A stretch of 64,000 nt of DNA from Aminobacter anthyllidis (GCF_018555685.1 NZ_JAFLWW010000002.1:620001-684000); one strand, 5' to 3'. Counted from the stretch's first letter, positions 1 to 9,054 are shown. Notes: generated by a model from the letters alone, not told the origin. Program-made: numbers and translations.

Positions 1-169
1 ATCGCTTTACCCGTAAATATGGGAAGAGTCCGCGTCAGGTGCGAATGAAGGCGCTTTAGCTGCTTGTTCGGCCAGAAACTTGCGCTTGTTCTGCTTTCTT
101 GAATACAATCTCCAGAAACCGCCGGTCCGATTTCGGCCCCTAATTGCATCGCGGATGACCGCTTCGATG

Positions 170-799
170 TCAGATTTCAGTTCGCTCGGCCAAGAGCAGC
201 GCATCCACATCGACGCCGAGATATCGGACAGTGTTCTCGATCTTGGAGTGGCCAAGCAGGATCTGTATGGCGCGGAGATTTCCTGTCGCCTTGTAGATCA
301 GCGACGCCTTCGTGCGACGAAGCGAGTGGGTGCCATACTCCTCTGGTCGCAGCCCAATCGCTGCGACCCATTCGTCAACCAGGCGGGCGGACTGCCTCGT
401 GCTCATGTCGCGGGCGCGATTGATCCGGCTCGGGAATCCATAGTCGTCGACCGATCCTCCGCGCCTTTCAAGCCAAGCCAGAAGGCTGGCTCTTACGTCG
501 CTGGTGATCTCGAACTGGACCGGCCGGCCCGTCTTTTGCTGAACGACAATCGCACGGGTCCGGATTTCTGCCCCCGCAACCAGATCGCGGATCCTGATCT
601 TGACCAAGTCGCAGCCGCGCAGCTTGCTGTCGATTGCCAGATCGAACAGCGCGCGGTCCCGAATGCGTCTCTCGCGATCGAGGAAGAAGCGAACAGCCCA
701 GATCTGTTTCTGTGTAAGCGGACGCTTAGTTCCTACCTTCTTTCCTGCATTCCAAGCTGCTCGCTCACGGCTGGCATCATCGAATTGAGAATGGCCCAT
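170..799 (-). CDS. Tyrosine-type recombinase/integrase, short form
   Basis: A 209-residue site-specific recombinase that would cut and rejoin DNA through a tyrosine intermediate. The catalytic set is visible in order: Arg in SKLRGCDL (about residue 61), Lys in QQKTGRP (about 89), the H-x-x-R box HSLRRTKA (about 160), the later His in LLGHSK (about 183) and the nucleophile Tyr in TVRYLG (about 194). It lacks a typical N-terminal arm-binding domain; this size class is common in rhizobial genomes. The start has a GGAGAA ribosome site 6 bases upstream. As the leftmost gene beside broken genes it suggests a mobile or accessory region, but no attachment site is visible. Confidence 0.88.
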   Translation of the reverse strand: MGHSQFDDASRERAAWNAGKKVGTKRPLTQKQIWAVRFFLDRERRIRDRALFDLAIDSKLRGCDLVKIRIRDLVAGAEIRTRAIVVQQKTGRPVQFEITSDVRASLLAWLERRGGSVDDYGFPSRINRARDMSTRQSARLVDEWVAAIGLRPEEYGTHSLRRTKASLIYKATGNLRAIQILLGHSKIENTVRYLGVDVDALLLAERTEI

Positions 800-1270
800 G
801 TGAGTTCTCCTCGGCCGCGATTGGCCGAAGGAGAAACGGTGCAGGGCACTCGCCGCTTCGGGGCCGACACCTGACCGTCCGGTCTTGGGAAACGCTCCGA
901 CATAAGCTGCCGTCCTGGCTTTGGCTCGTCGGGTAAAGTTTGCTGGCGCGGTTATGACGCTAAAGCGGCAGCTGAACGCTGAAATGCTTCCAAAATCTGG
1001 CGGATCTCGCGACGTCCTCCGTAGGAGACACGGCTAGGGGCAGTGCTCGTGGTTAGCGGAATCTACGCAATGTTTTCCGTTTCTTAGGCCAACGTCCACG
1101 GTCGATCACTTTGGGTGGACGGCATCGCTCACGCATCAGCTGTCACGCATCGCAAAAGCGTTGGCTCCAATTGAAGCGGGTGAACGGCGTTGAACATGCA
1201 CGTAGCGTCTTGCGCCTAGCATATGTCCCGGGGGGAATCGCGGCAGCGTTTCGTTGGTGATGCGCTGGTC
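800..1270. other. Intergenic stretch without a recognisable gene
   Basis: About 470 bases lie between the recombinase and the broken esterase gene. I see no convincing ORF with a ribosome site, no tRNA-like cloverleaf and no clear att duplication. It presumably holds the recombinase promoter (near 800-830) and degraded sequence. Confidence 0.5.
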
Positions 1271-2896
1271 TCACCACATGTAGTCCGCGCTCGGCCAAGC
1301 GCGACGCTCGTCACCGGCCGGATCCCCGATGAGTTGCGTAGCGGTATCGAAGATCATCGTAGCTCGGCGCTGCGTATCGTACCGGGGCCAGTCCGGCAGA
1401 CCTGAATTTGTCGGGATGCCGCCCTTGATGAAGCTGGCCCAAGCGCCGTGCATGGTGTCTGCCAATGCCTGTGGCGGGTTGTCGAGCCGCACGACGCCGT
1501 CCCAGAAGGATCGGTTTTCAAGTGTGTCCCACATGAACGGCAGCTCGCTGCAATGGGTTGCGGGCGCCGAGGGCGGGCCGTAATCATAGCGGTACATGTA
1601 GACGTTGGTATTGTGCTTCAGCGCAGCCTCCGCAACGCCGATCATCGGCACGCGGAACAGCATGTCCGTCATGAATGCGTTCGTGACGTCGAGTTCCGCA
1701 GCTTGCGGACGGTTCTGGCGATACAACTCAACGGCCGGCGCGCCGCCCTCGCCAAGCGCTAGCGCGGCCAGCGCAGAGCGTGCAGCAGTCGCCTGATCGC
1801 CCATGGAGGGCAGCAGGCTGACGAAAAAGCCGTACTCATCCGCATTGGTTCCAAACAAAAGGTCGATATCGCGTGCGCTTCCGCCGGCTATCGCCGGAAT
1901 CGTGGGAGCGGGCAGCGTATCGGTGCCGTGAACGAGATGCAGGGTGTGGGCGAAGACCGTCGTCACAAAGTCCGGTGTGACGCCCTTTGATGCAAGAAGA
2001 GGAAGCGTCTCGGAATCAACGGCTCTCTGCGCTGCGAACAACTCAGCGGTGCCGATGTTCTCGAAATCTTCTTCGCGACGGACACCGAGACGCTGAAGGA
2101 TCTCCGCGCCGATCACGGCCGCAGTCTCGGCGCGAACCTGGCAAGGAGCGATGCCGCTCTGCAGAATGGCGCGCCGGAACAGTCCTCGCGCTGCCGGGGC
2201 GGCAAGCAGCGCCGCAACGCTATTGCTCCCGGCTGACTGGCCGGCGATTGTAATCTTGTCCGGATCGCCTCCGAACGCCGTGATGTTCTCCTGCACCCAC
2301 CGCAAGGCCGCAATCTGGTCGAGAAGGCCGAACGCGCCGGTCCCAGCACGTTCTCCCACATGCATGAAGCCCGCGCTGGCGAGGCGATAGTTGATCGTGA
2401 CAGTGAGGACGCCGTCACGCGCGAACGTGGCGCCGTCATATCCAGCCTCGGACCCCGAGCCGAACATGAGTGCGCCGCCGTGGATCCACACGAGAACCGG
2501 AAGACGGGCGTCGCCGAGCTCCGGCGTCCAGACGTTCAGGTTGAGGCAGTCATCGCCTTTGGGACCGACGTCCAGCGTCAGCCCGATCGGCATCTGCAGA
2601 TGGCTGAGGCCATACCGGCTGGCGTCGCGCAGGGCCGTCCCAGCGGGCTCGCGGTACGGGCGGTTTGAAGCGCAGCTTTCCGACGGGCGGCTCGGCATAG
2701 GGGATGCCGCGAATGGCGGCGAAGCCATTCGCGTTGACGCCGCTCACATCGCCTTGTCGTGTCGACACGACTGGGCGGTTCGCTTCCGCATGAACGCGCC
2801 GGGTCGCCGCGAAGGCCGCGCGGCGCTTGCGGACATAGTCAGGAGATTGCGTCGCGACAGCCGCGTCGCGTAGGGCATGTTTGCAGACTGAACCAT
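1271..2896 (-). pseudogene. Type-B carboxylesterase, broken by two compensating frameshifts
   Basis: Joined across frames this would be a carboxylesterase/lipase of about 540 residues that hydrolyses carboxylic esters. The ATG at 2896 has an AGGAGG site and begins a Tat-like leader with SRRNLL; that frame soon stops. The next block (VVSTRQGDVSG ... FAAIRGIPYAEPPVGKLRF, the hallmark N-terminus of the family) is in another frame. The remainder (DCLNLNVWTPE, the nucleophile elbow in IAGQSAGS, and the C-terminus) returns to the first frame. One base appears missing around 2811-2830 and one extra around 2635-2640. It lies just downstream of a TetR gene on the same strand. It is either a recent pseudogene or the result of two sequencing errors. 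An ORF starting at 2728 would lack the conserved N-terminus. Confidence 0.8.
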
Positions 2897-2913
2897 GATA
2901 ATCCTCCTGTGAG

Positions 2914-3567
2914 CTAAGACTTGCCGCAGCCGTGGAGAAAGATGTCCACGGCGGTCGCGGTGAGATCGTTGGTTTCCTTGCGGGTGAGAGGGGCGCCCAA
3001 GAGCGCCCGCAAGCGGGGCATCGAGGCAGCCATCTCGATGAAGATGACCGCCGCCAGCCGGCTGTTGGGCAGTCGCGGCAGGGCGCCTTCATCATACAGC
3101 GATTCCAGATTTGCCTTCACGTCGTCGGTCGCGCGCGCATGCAAATCGAGAAACTGCCGCGCGAGGTCCGGCGTCTGCATGGCCTCGGCGAAGATCAGGC
3201 GGTTGATGCCCGCGGCGCGCGCATCGGCGGAGATAAAAGCCAGTTCCCGAGCGATCTGCAACAGCTGCGAACGTGGTTCCCGGCTTCTCGGTTTGGTTGG
3301 CGTTTCCTCGTGGTGCGGCGCCATGGCCGTATCGAGCAGGCGATTGACGACCGCGGTCAGCACCTCGGCCTTGTTGGCGTAACGCGCGTAGAGCGTGCGA
3401 CGGGTCGCGCCGGCGCTGCGCGCGATCTCGTCCATTGTGATGCGCGCATAACCCTGCTCGACGAACAACGTCTCGGCCACGTCAAGGAAGCGCGAGTCCA
3501 GCTCGGATGTCTGTTCAGCGGACATGCGTCCCGGGCCGCGTGGCTTCGTCGTCGATTTTTTCGTCAT
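2914..3567 (-). CDS. TetR/AcrR family repressor (cassette A)
   Basis: A 217-residue transcriptional repressor. The N-terminal helix-turn-helix is clear (residues about 20-65: FLDVAETLFVEQGYARITMDE then ARSAGATRRTLYARYANKAEV), followed by a helical ligand-binding domain. The ATG at 3567 was chosen because the HTH begins about 20 residues later, as in the paralogue at 9055; the longer upstream reading runs into the operator. It is divergent from the alpha/beta hydrolase at 3716 and upstream of the broken esterase. A palindrome at 3610-3630 is the likely operator. The two TetR proteins share the pattern GPGR(M/L)SAE...TLYARYANK and are paralogues. Confidence 0.9.
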   Translation of the reverse strand: MTKKSTTKPRGPGRMSAEQTSELDSRFLDVAETLFVEQGYARITMDEIARSAGATRRTLYARYANKAEVLTAVVNRLLDTAMAPHHEETPTKPRSREPRSQLLQIARELAFISADARAAGINRLIFAEAMQTPDLARQFLDLHARATDDVKANLESLYDEGALPRLPNSRLAAVIFIEMAASMPRLRALLGAPLTRKETNDLTATAVDIFLHGCGKS

Positions 3568-3609
3568 TTTTCCTCGCTTGCGTTTGGTGAAACCTAGCGA
3601 CGCAGATTT

Positions 3610-3630
3610 AAATATACAAGGTGTATAATT
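3610..3630. promoter_or_regulatory. Probable TetR operator, TATACA-AGG-TGTATA
   Basis: A perfect inverted repeat TATACA-N3-TGTATA (3613-3627) flanked by A/T-rich arms lies in the divergent region between the TetR gene and the hydrolase gene, immediately upstream of the hydrolase -35 box. Its half-sites resemble those of the twin sites before the paralogous TetR gene at 9055. Confidence 0.7.
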
Positions 3631-3634
3631 GCTC

Positions 3635-3663
3635 TTGACGAAAAGATACAGCGCGGATATTAA
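3635..3663 (+). promoter_or_regulatory. Sigma-70-type promoter of the hydrolase/HXXEE transcript
   Basis: TTGACG at 3635-3640 and TATTAA at 3658-3663 are separated by 17 bases, close to the vegetative consensus. It lies about 50 bases before the ATG at 3716 and directly downstream of the predicted operator, so a bound repressor could interfere with polymerase. Confidence 0.6.
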
Positions 3664-3715
3664 ACCTCCGTACAGACCGCGACGCCTCAGCGCGTCAACA
3701 AGAGGATGGCTATCC

Positions 3716-4639
3716 ATGCTTGCCGCAGCAAAGATCGAGACAGTTCCAGTGCATGAAGAGCGCATGGTGCGCACCAACGGCGTGGAGCTACGTGCGCAGG
3801 CCTTCGGCAATCCAAGCGATCCAGCATTGCTCTTGATCACAGGCGCCACGGCATCGATGAAGCGGTGGCCGGAGGAATTCTGTACTCGCCTGGCAGACGC
3901 CGGACGTTTCGTCATCCGCTTTGACAATCGCGATACCGGGCCTTCCACGACCTTCCCACCCGGCGCGCCGGGCTACACGGTCCGCGATATGGCCGATGAC
4001 GCAGTCGGCGTGCTAGATGCCTATGGCATCGATCGCGCGCACATCGCCGGCTGGTCGATGGGCGGGATGATCACGCAGAACGTTGCGATCCATCACCCCA
4101 AGCGTATCCGTTCGGCGTTCCTGTTTGGCACCACGCCCGATGGCAGTTCCATCGGATCGGCTGCCAGCGGCAGCGGCAAGGACAGCGGAGCATTCGCGGC
4201 GCCGTCACCGCGGATCGTGCAGCTGTTGACCTATAATGCCGGCGTCGATTGGACCGACGAGGCGCAGGCGGTCGAGGCCTGGGTGCACGAAGACATGGTG
4301 TTGACCGGCCCCGGCGATACATTCGCTGCCGATCTCAGCCGCGACAACGCACACGTGCTCGTGCGAGAGGCGCGCAACATCCTGTCTCACCGCACGAACC
4401 ACGGGATCGCAGTGGCGATGTCGTATTGGCGCGATCGGCTGAAGGACATTCGCGTGCCCACGCTGATCATGCATGGCACTCACGATTACATCCTGCCGTT
4501 GGATCACGCCAAGGCAATGGCGGCTGAAATCCCCGGCGCGAAACTGGTCGTCGTGGAAGGCATGGGTCACGTTCTCTCGCTGGACTCCCGCTACTGGGAC
4601 GTCTTTGCAAGGGCGCTGATCGCACACACCGCACACTGA
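3716..4639 (+). CDS. Alpha/beta-fold hydrolase (RdmC-like esterase)
   Basis: A 307-residue serine hydrolase. The nucleophile elbow is GWSMGG (about residue 117), the acid lies in MHGTHDYILP and the catalytic His in GMGHVLS near the C-terminus. The pattern FDNRDTGPST ahead of the elbow resembles aclacinomycin methylesterase-type enzymes, so a small hydrophobic ester is a reasonable substrate guess. The ATG at 3716 has AGAGGA upstream; an ORF starting earlier at 3629 would overlap the promoter. It is followed by the HXXEE membrane protein gene, probably on the same transcript, and should be repressed by the divergent TetR. Confidence 0.85.
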   Translation: MLAAAKIETVPVHEERMVRTNGVELRAQAFGNPSDPALLLITGATASMKRWPEEFCTRLADAGRFVIRFDNRDTGPSTTFPPGAPGYTVRDMADDAVGVLDAYGIDRAHIAGWSMGGMITQNVAIHHPKRIRSAFLFGTTPDGSSIGSAASGSGKDSGAFAAPSPRIVQLLTYNAGVDWTDEAQAVEAWVHEDMVLTGPGDTFAADLSRDNAHVLVREARNILSHRTNHGIAVAMSYWRDRLKDIRVPTLIMHGTHDYILPLDHAKAMAAEIPGAKLVVVEGMGHVLSLDSRYWDVFARALIAHTAH

Positions 4640-4727
4640 AACGCAACGCGTTCACTCAACGAGCAGCGTTCATCCGCCTGGCATGGCTGTGCGGGCTGGC
4701 GCGCTCCTCTGCGAATGGAGAACTACG

Positions 4728-5159
4728 ATGAATACGACACGACTACTGTTCTTGCTGATGGTGATCGGCCTGGTGCACATGGGCGAGCAGCTCATCTTCG
4801 GGGTTGAGGAGCTCGACCTCTTCAAGGGGCCGATCGCCGACTATTACGCCGCGCTGGCCGGGATCGGACCCGACCGCGCGACGGTAATCCTGATCACGAT
4901 CGTGGTGACGCTCTTCACATGGATGAGCTATGCCATGCTGGCTGGCGGCTGGCAGAGGCTGATCGCGCTGGGATTGTTCGGCCTGCTCGGCGCCAATGAG
5001 GGCCACCATGTGATCCAGGCCATCCTAGACGGCGGTTACGATTCTGGGCTGATTACCTGCATCCCATATTCCGCGACCGGCATATTGATGCTGATCGAAG
5101 TCGTGCGCGAAAGCAGGGCACTCTGGAGGCCGGCGAAGCCTGCAGTCAATCCTGCCTGA
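4728..5159 (+). CDS. HXXEE-type small membrane protein (cassette A)
   Basis: A 143-residue integral membrane protein with about four hydrophobic segments. Near the N-terminus VHMGEQLIFGVEEL gives the H-x-x-E-Q...E motif that defines this family, and a second polar pair sits in NEGHHVIQA (about residue 90). The same residues recur in the paralogue at 7086-7538 (VHIGEQLMFGIDEF, KEVYHWIEA). His and Glu within membrane helices suggest a metal or cofactor site, but no activity is known to me. The ATG at 4728 follows a GGAG site; the upstream ATG at 4683 is less likely. It lies 88 bases after the hydrolase. Confidence 0.75.
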   Translation: MNTTRLLFLLMVIGLVHMGEQLIFGVEELDLFKGPIADYYAALAGIGPDRATVILITIVVTLFTWMSYAMLAGGWQRLIALGLFGLLGANEGHHVIQAILDGGYDSGLITCIPYSATGILMLIEVVRESRALWRPAKPAVNPA

Positions 5160-5181
5160 ATGTAGCCGCTGGAGTCCACTT

Positions 5182-5796
5182 ATGCCAATCGACCTTTTTC
5201 TGTCGTTCGCGCTTGCCTCAGCTCTGCTTATCCTCATGCCTGGGCCAATGGTGGCGCTGATTGTCAGCAACAGCACCGCATTCGGGCCACGCGCTGGGCT
5301 GACCACGGTGGCTGGTGCGGCGTCGGGCATGCTGCTGCATTTGACCGCAGTCTGCCTTGGCTTGGGTGTCGCACTGGCTGGCTTAGGAGAAGCAGCATTT
5401 TGGTTGAAATGGCTTGGCGCTTCATACCTTCTTTATCTTGGATTGGCTGCGCTGGCTGCGAGGACACCCTTTTCAGTGAGCAGCGCGGTGGCAAGCAAAT
5501 CGAGTCGCAGGTTGTATTTTGAAGCGTTCGCGGTCCAGTTCACAAATCCCAAGGTTCTCATGTTCTATGCTGCCTTCTTTCCCGTCTTCATGTCACCAGG
5601 CTATCCTGCGGCGACCCAGCTTGTGATCCTCTCGGCGACATTCCTCGCAATCGAAATCGCGATCGACTCAATGTGGGCACTTGCTGCCGCACGAGCTCGC
5701 GGCCTCCTGGCATCTGGTGGGCACTGGACCAATCGGGTGGTAGGAATCGTGCTGATAGCGGCCGCGTTCGGAACTGCAGCGATGAGCCAATCTTGA
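5182..5796 (+). CDS. LysE/RhtB family amino-acid exporter
   Basis: A 204-residue inner-membrane exporter with about six hydrophobic helices. The N-terminus carries the family signature (LILMPGPMVALIVSN, with the PGP turn) and the centre carries FTNPKVLMFYAAFFPVF, both typical of LysE/RhtB proteins that export amino acids or related compounds. The substrate cannot be inferred. It starts 22 bases after the HXXEE gene and ends 3 bases before the CPBP gene, so all three may be co-transcribed. The codon mix is slightly less GC-rich than in the housekeeping part of the window, in keeping with an accessory region. Confidence 0.88.
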   Translation: MPIDLFLSFALASALLILMPGPMVALIVSNSTAFGPRAGLTTVAGAASGMLLHLTAVCLGLGVALAGLGEAAFWLKWLGASYLLYLGLAALAARTPFSVSSAVASKSSRRLYFEAFAVQFTNPKVLMFYAAFFPVFMSPGYPAATQLVILSATFLAIEIAIDSMWALAAARARGLLASGGHWTNRVVGIVLIAAAFGTAAMSQS

Positions 5797-5799
5797 TCG

Positions 5800-6534
5800 A
5801 TGCAGCGCAGCGTTTCAACCTTGAGCAAGGTGCTTATCGGGTCAGTCCCGATCATCGCAGTGCTTGTCGCCGCGGCATTCTTCACGCCAACCGAACTTTC
5901 GTTGCTGGAGCGGCAGATCCTCCTCGGGATGATTGCTGTTGGAGGTATTGCTTTTGTTGAGCGGCTTCTCTTCGGACCAGACCTGCCGCGCGTCATCTCC
6001 GCCATGGGACTGACAATACCGCAGCGCAACGCCTCAGTGGTCGCGCTTTTGTGCAGTCTTCCCATGTGGCTTTTTCTTCCGGCTTACAGTTTGGCTACGA
6101 GTGCATCAATCGCCGTGAACAACGGGTGGTTCGCAGTTCTAGCAGGGATCATTCTGGTCAACGGAATTGCGGAGGAAGTGATCCACCGAGCCTTCGTATT
6201 TGGACATCTGCGTCGAATTCACTCATTCGCAGCAGCAGCGACAATCGGCGCGATCATCTTCGGCCTTCAACATTCCTATCTGTTGGCAACTATTGGCCCG
6301 ATTGCAGGGACGGCGTCGGTCGTTCTGGCCATCTTGCTTGTTTGGCCGCTGGCTTTCCTGTTCGAACGCGGCGGCAATTCAATTCTACCACCGGCGATCA
6401 TGCACACGAGCTCAAATGCTCCGATCATGATCTTCGTGGCGCCTGAAACCGCGCACCTGGTCATCCTGCCGCATATGGCTGTCGTTTTGTCGTCAATGTA
6501 TTTGAGTTTCGCCCTCTTCCCGCGAACCAGATAG
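5800..6534 (+). CDS. CPBP-family intramembrane glutamic endopeptidase
   Basis: A 244-residue multi-pass membrane protein of the CPBP/Abi family (CAAX-protease-like). The three motifs are visible: EEVIHRAF (the EExxxR box, about residue 126), FGLQHSY (the FxxxH box, about 153) and HTSSNAP (about 206). Family members cleave within the membrane or serve in protein processing or immunity; which applies here is unknown. It starts 3 bases after the LysE-type gene and is likely translated from the same message. It converges with the minus-strand cassette B. Confidence 0.85.
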   Translation: MQRSVSTLSKVLIGSVPIIAVLVAAAFFTPTELSLLERQILLGMIAVGGIAFVERLLFGPDLPRVISAMGLTIPQRNASVVALLCSLPMWLFLPAYSLATSASIAVNNGWFAVLAGIILVNGIAEEVIHRAFVFGHLRRIHSFAAAATIGAIIFGLQHSYLLATIGPIAGTASVVLAILLVWPLAFLFERGGNSILPPAIMHTSSNAPIMIFVAPETAHLVILPHMAVVLSSMYLSFALFPRTR

Positions 6535-6611
6535 GCGTGAAATGTCGGAGGCGCCTTGGGCGACTCCGACTATCGGCTGCCGGTAGAACGGCGGTGCAGC
6601 GAAAGCAGGCT

Positions 6612-7037
6612 CTATCCGAAGCGCAATCGCATCATTGCATAAGCAAGCGCCGCGAACATTGGCACCTCCACCGCACTGTACCAGAACGGAAATGTGTTCA
6701 GGTATTCCGTGCTCCAGGTGAAGAATGTGCTCAAATGCAGCGGCACGCTGACGAGGCAGAGCAGCAGCGCGAAGCCGTAGACGATCCGGCCGGCCAGCTC
6801 GCCCGAATAATGCCGCCAAGCGAGCACGCCCGACACTGCCGGCACGATGATGATCAGGCCGAAGGCGATGTCGACCGGCGGCGTGAAGATGTCGCGCGTC
6901 CAGTCTTCCAGACCGTAGAGCATGCGGCCGACATGGATCAGGAAGCCGAGTGCGAAGACGAACGCGGCGCTCGCCTTGAAGATGGCAGGTGTGAGGGGTC
7001 TGCTCGATGCCGGCTGGACGATGTGCATGTGTGTCAT
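6612..7037 (-). CDS. Four-helix membrane protein of unknown function (cassette B)
   Basis: A 141-residue protein with about four transmembrane segments. Two buried histidines stand out (FLIHVGRMLYG about residue 35 and VPLHLSTFF about 103). I do not recognise a named family. A GGAG site precedes the ATG. It is the last gene of a minus-strand transcript with the HXXEE protein (48-base gap) and the serine hydrolase, and it has no counterpart in cassette A. Confidence 0.65.
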   Translation of the reverse strand: MTHMHIVQPASSRPLTPAIFKASAAFVFALGFLIHVGRMLYGLEDWTRDIFTPPVDIAFGLIIIVPAVSGVLAWRHYSGELAGRIVYGFALLLCLVSVPLHLSTFFTWSTEYLNTFPFWYSAVEVPMFAALAYAMMRLRFG

Positions 7038-7085
7038 TGTAGTTCTCCAGTGTTGCGTGTGTTGATGTCGCGTGGATTTTCCCGG

Positions 7086-7538
7086 TCAGGCCGCCACTGC
7101 CTTTGCGGCGAGCTTTCGCTGCTTGCGCCGAAGCTTCAACTCGTGGCTGACCTCCTGCTTGATCTGCCAGCCCGCCCAGACATAGGCGAAGCTGGTGGCC
7201 AGGCCGGATGTGTAGGCTCCGGCCTGGATCGCCTCGATCCAGTGATAGACTTCCTTCAGTCCGATGCCGCCGAAGGCGCTGATCACGACCAGCGCCGGCG
7301 TGCCGCCGCGCATCATCGCGTAGAAGCCAAGCGACACGATCGTGCCAATCAGCGTGATCAGCAGCATGTGCGCCTCGTCAACCCGCTCGTCCGGAAACAG
7401 CGCGTACCAGCCGTCGAAGGCCGCGCGCAGTTTGTGAAACTCGTCGATGCCGAACATCAGCTGCTCGCCGATGTGCACGACACCGATTGCGATGATCGCC
7501 AGCATCAGCCGGTTCCGTCTTTCATGGGCGACGGGCAT
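7086..7538 (-). CDS. HXXEE-type small membrane protein (cassette B)
   Basis: A 150-residue membrane protein, paralogous to the one at 4728-5159. It shares VHIGEQLMFGIDEF (H-x-x-E-Q and a following acidic residue) and KEVYHWIEA in a later helix. The C-terminus is basic (LKLRRKQRKLAAK), so it probably ends in the cytoplasm. It sits between the serine hydrolase (36-base gap) and the unknown four-helix protein. The association of an HXXEE protein with an esterase-type enzyme and a TetR gene recurs here with a different hydrolase fold, which argues for a functional link. Confidence 0.75.
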   Translation of the reverse strand: MPVAHERRNRLMLAIIAIGVVHIGEQLMFGIDEFHKLRAAFDGWYALFPDERVDEAHMLLITLIGTIVSLGFYAMMRGGTPALVVISAFGGIGLKEVYHWIEAIQAGAYTSGLATSFAYVWAGWQIKQEVSHELKLRRKQRKLAAKAVAA

Positions 7539-7574
7539 TTCTCGGCCTTCCTCTTTGAGGACCCGGGAAGCGCG

Positions 7575-8804
7575 TTAGCGCTTCCCGGCCTGGGTGAGCG
7601 ACTGGTAGACCGCCTTGAGGATCGTCATCGAGCGGTCCTGCTCGTGCGGTCCGGAGGTCCAACGGTTGGGTGCGAAGCCGAACGACATGCGCGCGTCGAG
7701 GTCGACATAGGACAGCGACCCGCCGCCGCCGCCCCAGTGCCCCACGCTGCGGCCGATAGTCGACGGACCGCCGGTCCAGCCGGGCGTCACCGGCGAGTTG
7801 AGCGCATAGCCCACGCCCCAGTCGATCGGCAGGCCGAGGACAAGGTCGGTGCCCTTCACCTGCTGCTCGAGCACCCGCATGCGGCCAGCGTCCGACATCA
7901 GCCGCTTGCCGGCGATGCCGCCGCTGGCCAGCATGGACTGCGCGGCGGCGATGCCGTGTGCGGAGCCGTGACCGTTCAGAGCGCCCATCGCGGGCCTGCG
8001 CCAGGCGATCGACGCGCTGTCCTGCGGGCGCGCGACCGGGTTCAAGAGACAGCGCTTGTAGAAGGCGTTGCCGTCCGGCGCGATTGGGTATCCCTGAATG
8101 AGCGTCGAGACTCTGGAGTCGCATTCCTCCGGCGTGCCGATGAAATAATCGGCACCCGTCGGTCCGGCAATTTCCTTCGCGAAGAATTCGCCGAGCCCCA
8201 GACCGGTCACGCTGCGCACCACCTCGCCGATCAAATGGCTCATGGTGAAGCCGTGGTAGCCGGCGCCCGTTCCAGGCTTCCACCACGGCGCCTGTTCGGC
8301 CAGCATCGCGGTGGACTTCTCGATGTCGTAGATGTCCTTCAACGTCATCGGCGCCGTCCAGCCGGCCATGCCGGAGGTGTGCCCGACGATCTCGCGGACC
8401 TTCACCTCGCCCTTGCCGCTCTCGCCGAACGACGGCCAGTACTTGGTGACGCGATCATCGAGATCGATCTCGCTGCGATCGGCGAGCAGAAGCGCGCAGA
8501 GCGCCGACATCGTCTTGGTGGACGAGAAGCCGTTCACCAGCGTGTCCCGCCCAAAGGGACGCGTGTAGGTGAGGTCGAAATGACCGCCCCACAGATCGAC
8601 GACGCATTCGCCGTCGACGAATACCGCGGTCGAGGCGCCGATATCGGAACCGCTGTTCAAATTGGCAGCGAAAGCCGCGCGCACCGGCTCGAAGCCGGGC
8701 TTCACGAATCCGCCAATCGTGTTCTCGATCAGGTTGCTGAACGTGACGTCGACGCAGCCCTGGACGATGTCGTCTTCGTCGAAACGATACTGGCCCTTAG
8801 GCAT
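7575..8804 (-). CDS. Serine hydrolase of the beta-lactamase/esterase EstB family
   Basis: A 409-residue enzyme of the class-C beta-lactamase/penicillin-binding fold. The S-x-x-K catalytic pair is in FSSTKTM (about residue 95), a Y-containing second motif is in AGYHGFTMSH (about 190) and the third-motif region is HWGGGGGS (about 350). Proteins of this branch usually hydrolyse short-chain esters rather than beta-lactams. A strong GAGGAGA site precedes the ATG. It is the first gene of a three-gene minus-strand unit, divergent from the TetR at 9055 with twin operator-like sites between them. Confidence 0.85.
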   Translation of the reverse strand: MPKGQYRFDEDDIVQGCVDVTFSNLIENTIGGFVKPGFEPVRAAFAANLNSGSDIGASTAVFVDGECVVDLWGGHFDLTYTRPFGRDTLVNGFSSTKTMSALCALLLADRSEIDLDDRVTKYWPSFGESGKGEVKVREIVGHTSGMAGWTAPMTLKDIYDIEKSTAMLAEQAPWWKPGTGAGYHGFTMSHLIGEVVRSVTGLGLGEFFAKEIAGPTGADYFIGTPEECDSRVSTLIQGYPIAPDGNAFYKRCLLNPVARPQDSASIAWRRPAMGALNGHGSAHGIAAAQSMLASGGIAGKRLMSDAGRMRVLEQQVKGTDLVLGLPIDWGVGYALNSPVTPGWTGGPSTIGRSVGHWGGGGGSLSYVDLDARMSFGFAPNRWTSGPHEQDRSMTILKAVYQSLTQAGKR

Positions 8805-8945
8805 GACTCTCTCCTCTCACGCCAAATCGTTCCGATTGGCGGCGCTGTTCTCGGTTGAAATTCTGCGCAATGTCCGGCCGTGCTTTTTCGCGCGTCAGGT
8901 TCGGCCGATGTTCGAACGTCGGGTTCTCCCGTTCGATGAGCGACC

Positions 8946-9000
8946 AAATATCCACACGTGTATCTTTATTCAAGAAGAAAATATCCAATCTTGTATCTTT
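8946..9000. promoter_or_regulatory. Twin TetR operator-like sites
   Basis: Two 22-bp elements at 8946-8967 and 8979-9000 match at 18 of 22 positions. Both have the form AAATATCCA-N4-TGTATCTTT, itself an imperfect palindrome, and are spaced 33 bp apart (about three helical turns). They lie between the divergent hydrolase and TetR genes. The half-site TGTATa/c also occurs in the cassette A operator at 3610-3630. Confidence 0.65.
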
Positions 9001-9054
9001 TTTTCGAATGGCTATGTTCGAGCGGACTGGATGCGTGGAAGGCGAAACGCGAGA

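Noticed and set aside
7-255. An 82-residue minus-strand frame at the left edge
   Set aside because: It overlaps the recombinase gene in another frame and shows no recognisable domain or ribosome site; it may be decayed sequence but is not supportable.
800-1270. A tRNA or attachment site for the recombinase
   Set aside because: No cloverleaf or direct repeat pair could be found by eye; a covariance-model search (tRNAscan) would decide.
6537-8858. A 773-residue open frame on the plus strand
   Set aside because: It lies antisense to three well supported minus-strand genes and is the Arg/His-rich shadow typical of GC-rich coding DNA, with no motif.
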